From positions 17,165 through 32,717 of the forward strand of contig UZAN01045384.1 of the NCBI GenBank assembly GCA_900618425.1: a DNA stretch of 15,553 nt, given 5' to 3'. Position 1 is the first letter of the stretch, and every line of letters begins with the position of its first letter. The notes beneath the pieces were generated by a model. That model saw only the letters and a list, made by a program, of their open reading frames with translations, did no database searches and was not told where the DNA came from. The position numbers were made by a program, and so were the translations under genes. Origin of the DNA: Echinostoma caproni. Its lineage: Eukaryota; Platyhelminthes; Trematoda; Plagiorchiida; Echinostomatidae. This document shows, one piece after another, positions 8,254 through 15,553 of this stretch.

Positions 8254-8328
8254 GTATTGAAAGCAAAAGCCTTACGAGAGTTGGACTCAGTCATATATCC
8301 GGCCATGGAATCATTCACGAAAAAAACA
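8254..8328 (+). CDS. Candidate internal exon (25 codons, phase 0-0)
   Basis: A clear acceptor (ATTGTTTGTTTAG, ending at 8253) and a donor (AAAACA|GTAAGA at 8329) enclose 75 bp, exactly 25 open codons. The peptide starts VLKAKALRELDSVIYPAM and ends ESFTKKT, a helical, protein-like sequence. Phase 0 at both ends is the same as in the candidate exon at 5271-5354. It may be an exon of a following gene or an alternative exon of the same gene downstream of its first poly(A) site. I recognise no domain. Read through unspliced, the frame continues to 8463 with poorer composition, which supports the splice reading. Confidence 0.33.
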
Positions 8329-8485
8329 GTAAGAAAAATGATATCGGCTTCTAGCCGTTTGGTTTGCGGGCAAACCGAAAATACAGTACTGGCCGATTGT
8401 GATGCACTAAAGTGTTTTCTTTCTGATCAAATAGAGTTTCCTTATATTTATCACCTATATTAAAGCTTTGTGTATGAAAAACAAT

Positions 8486-8760
8486 CTATCTCCTACCTCC
8501 TTTGATCTACGTGACTCTAAGATCCAGTTCATGCAACTTCCCTCTAATAGCCAGAATCTCAATGTGATTGAAAATCTGTTTTCTGTTTTGAAGAGAGAGG
8601 CCAATGTGTTACCTGTACATCGGACATTGGAGGCAAAGGTGACACGTAATGGAGCACAAAACAGAAAATGACTTCATAAAAAACTTGGTGGATTTGATGC
8701 AGAAGAGACTCGAAAAAATCCTAAAGACCAACGCAGGCCAATCGACTATTTGTGTTCACA
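8486..8760 (+). pseudogene. C-terminal fragment of a Tc1-like transposase
   Basis: The frame gives DSKIQFMQLPSNSQNLNVIE followed by NLFSVLKRE, matching the Tc1 family block SPDLNPIENLWxxLK that contains the third catalytic acidic residue (the E of VIEN, retained). The usual D of PDLN is N here. The frame stops at 8669-8671. In another frame the C-terminal block continues as LVDLMQKRLEKILKTNAGQS, equivalent to the conserved LVxSMPRRCxAVIxAxGG end of Tc1-type proteins. The earlier catalytic aspartates, DNA-binding domains and terminal repeats are not seen, so this is a 5'-truncated relic with at least one frameshift. Confidence 0.8.
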
Positions 8761-8799
8761 AACTTCACATCTTAATTATTATCATTGTTAATTGGTTGT

Positions 8800-10179
8800 A
8801 AATAAAAATTGTTTTATTCTCTTTCGTTAACTGTTAACTCATCATGGTCTAAGTCAACCACTACCGAGAAAAGGGGAGTATCTGTTACATCATGAATCAT
8901 TCCGTCTGCTGAGTATAAACGAATCAGGAAAATCAATGCCATAAAGACTCACCAAGGCTTGTTTATTGTTATTTAGAAAAAGACTTCACTTTAATATAAA
9001 TGTTGTTTCCTATACAAACTCACAAGTGTTTCACACGGATGCGTTTCTTCAGTTTCGATTAGACGAGACATGACGACAAGATGAAATACGCATAAGGATT
9101 GGACCTTCTCTTGTTACGTTGCTGAAGCTCGGTGGTGTACCAAGCACATATCTAGTTGACTTAAGTTTTTAATCAGATTGGAAGAATACCTGGTAGACAC
9201 TGTCCTTAGACTTATATGGTCATTGGTTTCGTTTTCAGAATGATTTTCATAGCGAAGGTGCTGATATACTGTTACAGACAAATAAAATCTCGAAATCGTA
9301 GCACATCTTAAAAATGTTCCCTTTTTCAGTAAACGTAGAGAGAAACATGAAAGATAACACCAATGAGGAGACCTTTCACAGGCCAAATACTACTTGGTTC
9401 TTGTAAGTGTTCTCTGAATGGATTGCGCCATGTGTTTGATGATAATCAGAACGCGACCACTAGTAGCAACAGGTGCTTCGATTTTAAAAGTAAATCGTTC
9501 CGAATGATGAGCAATTTCTTTATCTAAAACTGAATCACTTCCTGTGAAGGATAAAAAAACATCAGTTGGACCGAGGAGGTAATAAAATCGGAGGCGTATT
9601 TGCTAAATGTTTGTGGTTGGTTTTTCATGAAATATGAACGTGAATGTTTGGTGACCGTATCAAAAATACTTGAATACATCTGTCATACTCTTCTGTTGCA
9701 CGAAATCAAACCCGTAGAACTTGAATGGCAAATGTTCTCCAATCAATCAGATCAACTAATCAAGATTTAATCAATGCTTTCCACTTAAAGTTACTCATGA
9801 TGGGTAGTTTGAAAGAAGTTAGCACTGACTGATGTGTACCAAAACTTGTGCTAGAGACTAGTTTGGATGATAGACTTTCGAATATGCGTAACCGCGTTAG
9901 TCATCTTCATTTGGCATAAGCTATGATCCAAGATATCGTGGTAACAGTGGGGCAGTTCCGATGGATGTCCATGGCTCAGGTTAATCACGACCTCCATGCA
10001 GATGGTTAGAAGTTTGGACCTGTTAATACCGCAATAAAATTGCTGTTGTTGTTTGGGGCCCGTAACTCAATAAACAAAACCGGAACACACAAGGAAATTT
10101 GCTGATCGGAACCGGGTGAACGATTTACCACATGCATTAAATGACGCTCTAAAATTATTTCAAACTGACTCACGAAGTA
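8800..10179. other. Mostly featureless stretch with weak splice-like signals
   Basis: No motif-bearing ORF was found. Two strong acceptor-like sites occur (GGTTTCGTTTTCAG ending at 9238 and TGTTCCCTTTTTCAG ending at 9329) and one consensus donor (GTAAGTG at 9403). The lower-numbered end of the Ty3/Gypsy relic fades out near 10180. I could not identify a long terminal repeat here by eye. Confidence 0.4.
9330..9402 (+). CDS. Very tentative candidate exon
   Basis: It lies between a strong acceptor (TTCCCTTTTTCAG) and a strong donor (CTT|GTAAGTG). Only one frame is open: two bases, then NVERNMKDNTNEETFHRPNT and a few more residues. The phase does not fit the candidate exon at 8254-8328, and the peptide is asparagine/threonine-rich and undistinguished. 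It is listed only because both splice signals are good. Confidence 0.13.
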
Positions 10180-11250
10180 ATAGCATTTGAGAGGATTGAA
10201 TAGTGTTTGCCAGGGACAGCTGCATCACATGACTGAAGGAGCAATTAGAACTGTTGAACAAGCGCTTACCTAGCATTCTTATATTTTTTAACGTGAAACA
10301 GCCGTCGACTTGCTAGAGGGTGCCGTACGACATACATAGAGCTCATTCTGTACGCTGGACGTTGGTGATTTGTGAAGGGGTGTTTGGAGAAACCGTTGGT
10401 TGATCGGTTTTAAGTAGATTTTCGTTGATTTGAGGATGTTTAGTAGCATAGGATCAAACGTGGTAGCAGTTTTGTGTTCAAGCTTCGGATTGCATGATTG
10501 GACAATAGTGTAGCTGGGGATCACTCAGGTACATCTGAAAGAGTTCTATAAATCAACCCTAGTTTGTCTATTTTGGTTTGTAGAGTTCCAATCCTTTGCT
10601 TGCAATTAGTTGCCTTGATTGACCGGTTGAACTGCTGGTTCGGCGTGCCAAATGATGCAGAATGGTAAGGAGCTAAACAGACGCGTTGTATTCCATTGTT
10701 ACAGAGTGATGCTTGAAACTATTCAGTAACAAATTCTGCTCCGTTGTCCGAGCCAATCTTTTCTGGGATACCGAAAGTTGCATATAGGTGCTGTATTTTT
10801 GTAATCGTGACCGCTGCAGTAGCATCACTGATTATATGAATTTTTTATCCACTTCGTGGGGATCTCGATTTTGCTGAGGCAGATAATTCTATTAAGATTG
10901 GTAAAACAATCTGCTAAGGCTTATACGTTCAATGCCACAAATGAATAACTACCGGTGGATTGTGACCTTGGTGTTTCTGACATACATCACAAGTTCGTAA
11001 TAAATCTTCAATATTTTGATCAATCCTTGTCAACCAACAACAGTCTCTTGGTATGGCTTTCTATCGGGCCGCTCACGTAACCGTTGGGACTAAATAATTT
11101 GGGATATGATTATGTTAAGTCCCGAAAAAACAGCTATCATGTAAAGTGAGTTTATGTGTATGTCGCAGCAAGGGTCGTAGATCATTTGGGAACTCGTCAG
11201 GTCATCCGAAGATTGTGAATCGTTTTGTTGGGACTACAGGTGGATCGCTC
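10180..11250 (-). pseudogene. Ty3/Gypsy-like retrotransposon pol relic (H2C2 zinc finger and integrase)
   Basis: On the minus strand, from high to low coordinates: an IIIPNYLVPTV-like block before the zinc finger; KAIPRDCCWLTRIDQNIEDL and LLRTCDVCQKHQGHNPP, the CxxC half of the H2C2 integrase zinc finger; ATAAVTITKIQHLYATFGIP; then EKIGSDNGAEF with the second catalytic aspartate (codon 10746-10748). Thirty-six residues on, where the DX35E glutamate should be, the codon at 10638-10640 reads N (in GTPNQ instead of the usual NGxAER). Later blocks RIGTLQTKIDKLGLIYRT and HVMQLS correspond to the integrase C-terminal region. Stops and frameshifts are frequent and the first catalytic aspartate region is scrambled. 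No LTR was recognised. Dead copy. Confidence 0.85.
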
Positions 11251-11287
11251 GTTTGCAATTCTATTTTCCAGATCTCGTAAACATCCT

Positions 11288-11641
11288 TCCCGTTTCTGCA
11301 GCATTCCTAAGACCTGTTTGGTTGATTTCATTGTGTGCAAACATTCTGATGTGTGCGGTGGAATTACCAGCCGTACATTGTCAAGTAAAAAACACTGCCT
11401 ACAGGCCCATCTTAATAAGTGCGTGTATCATCGGTGTACTTGATCCAAATTTATTATTCTTTATGCACGTACCACCACATACTGCGATAGATTTATTCTT
11501 TATCTTGAGCCGCTATCATTAATGACTTTGAACTTATACGTTTTCTTTATTGTAATGTATTAAAAGTGCTAAACATCTCCCCATTGAGTGGATACATTTT
11601 AAATTGACTTGACTCGAATCGCTGATTATCTGCTTTAATTG
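11288..11641. repeat. 354-bp tandem duplication, copy 1
   Basis: The sequence from TCCCGTTTCTGCAGC to ...CTGCTTTAATTG is repeated immediately at 11642-11995. Comparing by eye I find one difference (GGTGTACTTG here, GGTCTACTTG in copy 2). It abuts the high-coordinate end of the Ty3/Gypsy relic. On the minus strand a frame open across part of it reads NVRLVIPPHTSECLHTMK and then STKQVLGMLQKREGCLRDLE, continuing to about 11210. It is protein-like but not securely assigned. The plus-strand ORFs (11225-11443, 11253-11522) have no motif and are duplicated simply because the DNA is. Confidence 0.95.
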
Positions 11642-11995
11642 TCCCGTTTCTGCAGCATTCCTAAGACCTGTTTGGTTGATTTCATTGTGTGCAAACATTC
11701 TGATGTGTGCGGTGGAATTACCAGCCGTACATTGTCAAGTAAAAAACACTGCCTACAGGCCCATCTTAATAAGTGCGTGTATCATCGGTCTACTTGATCC
11801 AAATTTATTATTCTTTATGCACGTACCACCACATACTGCGATAGATTTATTCTTTATCTTGAGCCGCTATCATTAATGACTTTGAACTTATACGTTTTCT
11901 TTATTGTAATGTATTAAAAGTGCTAAACATCTCCCCATTGAGTGGATACATTTTAAATTGACTTGACTCGAATCGCTGATTATCTGCTTTAATTG
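11642..11995. repeat. 354-bp tandem duplication, copy 2
   Basis: Direct head-to-tail copy of 11288-11641 with one observed substitution. The near identity means either a very recent duplication or an assembly artefact. The plus-strand ORF 11676-11876 inside it is the copy of the frame in copy 1. Confidence 0.95.
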
Positions 11996-12775
11996 AAAGT
12001 AGTGTCCAAGAGTTGGAAGGGTTTAATCAACTTTCGCGGCACCATGCATGTAACTTTAGAAATAAAAGATAATTTAATGGACCAGCCATCACGTTCCCGG
12101 GCCGAGCCATATAGTTCAACTCGTAATTTAAGCATTTGAAAAGTGCTCACCTCTCCTCAATCTTGGGGAGTAAAATTGTTGGATTTCCTTTATTTCATCC
12201 AGTGGGGCTAAGTGGGATTTGTGATCGGTGTCTTTCTTTCCCGGACGATCCACATGTACGAATGAAAACGTTCCACAAGTGACAGTGTTCTTGATGCAAA
12301 AACCACAGGTTTTGGTCAGGCCTACCTGTCACGGAGGTACATCAAATTTTATCAATACAGGTCTGTTTCACGTTTGAATGTGTCAAACTGAAGATAGTCC
12401 TGAGGGTAGTGTATAAGCAATTAGAGCTCACTCCTGTGAAAAACAGACTCATGATTTATCATTCTGAATCAAGGCGTACAACGGCGTGAGCATTTGTAAA
12501 AATACAGTAGTGATAGAGCATGTTAAATAAGGAATGAAACTTGTAGCTTTATGATATATTCAGTTTTATCTTCTATGATATGTAGTCCGTTTTTATNTTT
12601 TTATCTAGACGATAACCAAAATAACAAACAGAATCACAGGAAAACACACATAGGGATCTTGTCAGCTCCAATCGTGTAAACACCCGAGAACGGTGCATAG
12701 GGTCTGTAAGTGGTGGTCATCTGTACCGCCGGAAATAAAAATATCATCGAGAGACTAAAATATAAGGTTTTGTCT
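11996..12775. other. Spacer without recognisable features; one ambiguous base
   Basis: If the Gypsy relic were complete, its RNase H and reverse transcriptase would lie around here on the minus strand, but I could find no reverse-transcriptase signature such as a YxDD block. Base 12597 is N inside a T-rich run, marking low-quality or joined sequence. Confidence 0.45.
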
Positions 12776-12950
12776 CCATCAGATGGTGGTCCGGTGGTTA
12801 CGCCACCATATTATCACCTCGGAGGACGAGCGTTCGAATCCTGCCTCCACTGCCCTGCTTTCCCCGTTTTTGTGTTATACGGCATCCCTTTGATTAACCG
12901 CTTCCCCCTTCCTGAAATTAGATCAGTTTGTATTCAACAAACGAAGTAAG
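12776..12950 (+). mobile_element. tRNA-like sequence with pol III boxes, probably a SINE relic
   Basis: TGGTCCGGTGG (12787-12797) fits the pol III A-box consensus with one mismatch, and CGTTCGAATCC (12831-12841) fits the B box GGTTCGANTCC with one mismatch. The spacing of 44 bp between starts is normal for tRNA genes. The piece CACCTCGGAGGACGAG just before the B box resembles the long variable arm of class II tRNAs (Leu/Ser). The acceptor and T stems do not pair properly, so it is not a working tRNA. A tRNA-unrelated tail follows to about 12950, fitting a tRNA-derived SINE. Boundaries and the right end are guesses; no poly(A) tail or target-site duplication is clear. Confidence 0.55.
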
Positions 12951-15340
12951 AACACAAAAGACTAATTGCCGAGGCAGAAATTAGTTACAAAGTTTAACCG
13001 AGTTTATTGAAAATGACTGAGTGGGAATGTGACTTTTGTTGTGGTCTGAGAGGATTCGTCTAGTTCGATTTGGGATTGTGCATGACTCCAGTCAATTTGA
13101 GTAATTTAACCATCGGCTGATCTGGAATCTAAGTTCTCTACATCTGGACATAATTCCATGGCTGAAATACGCTGCACAGTTAGCTGATAAGCACATGTGA
13201 ATTAGCAATCTTCCCCTTTTGTAGTGGTTTAATTATGCCTTCCCTCTGGAACCTCATCGGTTCTCTGTCTGTCTTCAACATGACTGCCGATAGTACTGAG
13301 TGTGACATGATTAGATGTCACTGCGCAATGTGCTTCAGTTTGATATTTTCTGGGACTCCTCTCAGTCTTTCCAAAGCTGCTAGCAAACACACCAGAGTGG
13401 TTAGGTGGTATGGAACTCAAGGTCAGTTCAGAGACCACCTGTCTCACTGCATCTAGTGCGTTTGGGATTGCTCTTATTCAGTCACGTCGAAACAAGTTAG
13501 AGCATTGATCTCGTAAAACATAGACTGGAAGTATGCGTTTCTCACCGTGTGACTGTACACGCACGTTAGCTTTGGCCAGTACCGAAATGTTTTGACGTGC
13601 GCATGTTTGCTAAGTGGACCGGAAAGTAGTTCACGGATTATGTTCTTAGTGGTCTTAGTCAAACTGAAGACACGATGCGCCTGTATCAATTTCCAGAACT
13701 TTGTCCTCCAAGGGCACTTTAAGCTACATGTACATTGGCAAAACAGCAACAATAACATTTGGTGTGCAATGGAACTGTCAAGCTAAAATCAAATGATTCA
13801 AACTGAGTTACGAAAAGTCATATGAGATACGCTGTGGACAGTGGATTGTTTCCCGAATTTGCGGTCGGTCAAAATTTAAGTGAAAGAAACCGTAATTTGT
13901 GATGTGCCTGCTAGCTTTGAGTTTGCACCGCAAACATTCTTGACCGGTTCACTTAAAAAACGGGCATGATAATTGAAGATGTCGTTTCTGTATGTGGTGA
14001 TGCGTGCTAGAAGCAGATTATAATAGGAGGCAATACGGGGGTCTAATATGGATTTCCGAGGTGCTTTGTGCAAGCAGTGATCTTCGTTGTTCAAGATTCT
14101 TTAGCATGCATGGATATTCTTGCACACAATAAAAATCAATCAGAATTTCATTTGAGGGAACTTCAAACTCATCAAGCCGGAAAGTATCAAAATAAATTTC
14201 AATAATCGTATTGTACACACTCTGCGTGGCTAGCTCAGGAGAGATTGTAGGATAGAGCGAAGTCTAGGTAGTCCACAAAGTCGGCTTTGTTAATGTTGTA
14301 CCCTTACAGACGAGTTCAGTTTTATTAATAAAACGAGACTGATAACTGGAGTTGGGTTGAAACCAAATGTGAATAATGTTCTCCAATTCTCCAATTGAAA
14401 AAAATTGCAAACTATTCACCTGTCCTGTTGCAAAACTTTAGTGTTCCTAGTATTTGTGCTCATAGCTCATGCACTGTTTTGGTGTGCACAATAAGGTCAT
14501 GGAACTGGTAGTGCTCTCCTGCATATTTTACCAACCGATCTGTTTGCGCGTGTAATAAACAAACTCAAAAATGTTTCCGTTGTGTTGTTTTGCTGTGGAA
14601 TACAGTATTGCGATCCTTGCTTCGCATTTATCGTCCAGATCCGACAACGAACACTATAGATATTTAGATACGAATAAACCCCGAAATCAACAAGTCATGG
14701 AAAACGGATAAGCTGGTAAGCAATACTGTCCGTTTGACGCAGCTCGTATAACTTCACAAATGCACCCTTATACTGAACTGACTGATAGAATTGTATAAAG
14801 CCAAGCGGAAAGCAAGTTTGTTTTCAGTTCTTGAGTATTCTGCACAATAGGATCAGATTAGAAAGATCGATTGAAGATGAACGGAGACCAAATCATGTGT
14901 GGTTGAGTGGCTCGAATTGAGAGTTCATACAAGAAAGCGACTGTCCGGTAACCAATGTCCAGTTCTTTTTAAGTGCTGGACATAGTATTCGTTTTAAGTA
15001 ATCAGTTTAATACTGGATGGTCAAACATTTTGAGATCTCTCGTGAGTTGTTATTAGGTTCAGAAAGTTCAGTCACCGCGACAGATAGTAGATGAGCTCTA
15101 CCCTTTATCCCATCGCAGCTTATTACCATGAACCGGATCGGAATGACGCAATAGATTTTCTTAACACCAGAAGACAAATGTGGGCATAATGACCACTGAT
15201 CATCAGTTTGCATGCTAGCATTCATCCGTAAACGCACAAACAAAAATACAATTCGTACTGTCATTAAAATATGGTGGGGGATAAGTGTGTAGTACGATTC
15301 GATTTAGAAACAATAAAGTCAAACCAAATAACAAAGTTTG
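12951..15340. other. Largely featureless region with one weak gag-like stretch
   Basis: Several open frames of 60-95 codons occur on both strands (13229-13786, 13876-14218, 15007-15264) with stops and no clear family motif. Only the minus-strand pair at 13876-14218 looks as if it might be coding relic, discussed as a finding. No RNA gene or clear repeat was seen. Confidence 0.4.
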
Positions 15341-15349
15341 ATAAAAGGT

Positions 15350-15456
15350 TATAAAAGCTGACAGAGATAAATTTCATGGTGAACACCGGTGGAGGTAGTG
15401 GTGGCGGTGGAAGAAATCGATACGGTGTACAGATTGGGTAGTCTCCAATGGAAAAG
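15350..15456 (+). promoter_or_regulatory. Speculative TATA box and first exon ending at a splice donor
   Basis: TATAAAAG at 15350-15357 is a perfect TATA-type box. About 90 bases on, ATGGAAAAG (15448-15456) is followed by a consensus donor GTAAGC. Together they could be a promoter and a short first exon encoding only M-E-K. An upstream ATG at 15376 opens a 22-codon glycine-rich frame (NTGGGSGGGGRNRYG) that would act as a small upstream ORF. The window ends about 100 bp later, so the next exon cannot be checked. Confidence 0.15.
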
Positions 15457-15553
15457 GTAAGCAAGTTGCAATCTTGCAACCTTCATTCTGAATGTCGTAC
15501 AAAGTCGAGTTTGCGCTCATTCGACTCAGTTCGGTGAGCTTCATTGTGTGATA

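Noticed and set aside
9239..9301. Possible 20-codon terminal exon after TTTCGTTTTCAG
   Set aside because: A good acceptor, but the frame is short, no partner exon is clear and the peptide is unremarkable.
11253..11876. Plus-strand ORFs with repeated sequence (11253-11522 and 11676-11876)
   Set aside because: They look like a protein repeat only because the DNA is tandemly duplicated; no motif or start context supports coding.
12783..12851. Functional tRNA gene
   Set aside because: The A and B boxes are present but the acceptor and T stems do not pair and no clean anticodon arm can be drawn.
12710..12949. 79-codon plus-strand ORF
   Set aside because: Lies across the tRNA-like/SINE sequence; chance open frame.
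15264..15479. Minus-strand ORF with a polyproline run (PPPPLPPP)
   Set aside because: Complement of a GGT/GGA-rich low-complexity tract; no other coding evidence.
1..15553. CRISPR array, bacterial operon, phage or viral genome
   Set aside because: No regularly spaced repeats, Shine-Dalgarno-led gene chains or long intact ORFs; the content is eukaryotic repeats and split exons.

Overview
The window looks like gene-poor, transposon-littered nuclear DNA of an animal, most likely a flatworm (digenean trematode). This is inferred from the intron/exon texture, the AT-rich spacers, and the mix of decayed RTE-like, mariner, Tc1-like and Ty3/Gypsy-like relics. No bacterial-style operon, rRNA gene, CRISPR array or intact long ORF is present. 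One base is unresolved (N at 12597).

Left part (1-729): the 3' end of a non-LTR retrotransposon reverse-transcriptase ORF, split by about 156 bp of foreign sequence. From 730 to 1986 nothing is recognisable.

Middle (1987-6900): a candidate three-exon plus-strand gene (1987-2136, 5271-5354, 6799-6900). It would encode an unrecognised protein of about 111 residues, with a short hydrophobic stretch followed by a charged helical tail. The first exon would open at an ATG with a stop just upstream, and all junctions are phase 0. Its TAA stop lies inside an AATAAA. Intron 1 holds an almost full-length dead mariner (2280-3541) with TA flanks, imperfect terminal inverted repeats and a DD34D-spaced catalytic region. 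Intron 2 holds a 21-bp minisatellite and a long imperfect inverted repeat whose loop carries another minisatellite unit.

Right of the gene (6901-9400): a 52-codon ORF at 7031, two further candidate exons (8254-8328; much weaker, 9330-9402), and the C-terminal piece of a Tc1-like transposase.

Right part (9400-15553): a minus-strand Ty3/Gypsy-like pol relic, with the H2C2 zinc-finger and integrase core region at about 10180-11250. Next to it is a nearly perfect 354-bp tandem duplication (11288-11995), then a tRNA-like, probably SINE-derived sequence with pol III A and B boxes (about 12776-12950). The rest is mostly featureless, apart from a weak gag-like minus-strand region near 14 kb and a speculative TATA box plus splice donor near 15.4 kb.

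The exon calls come only from reading frame and splice signals. The transposon calls rest on conserved family motifs and are stronger.
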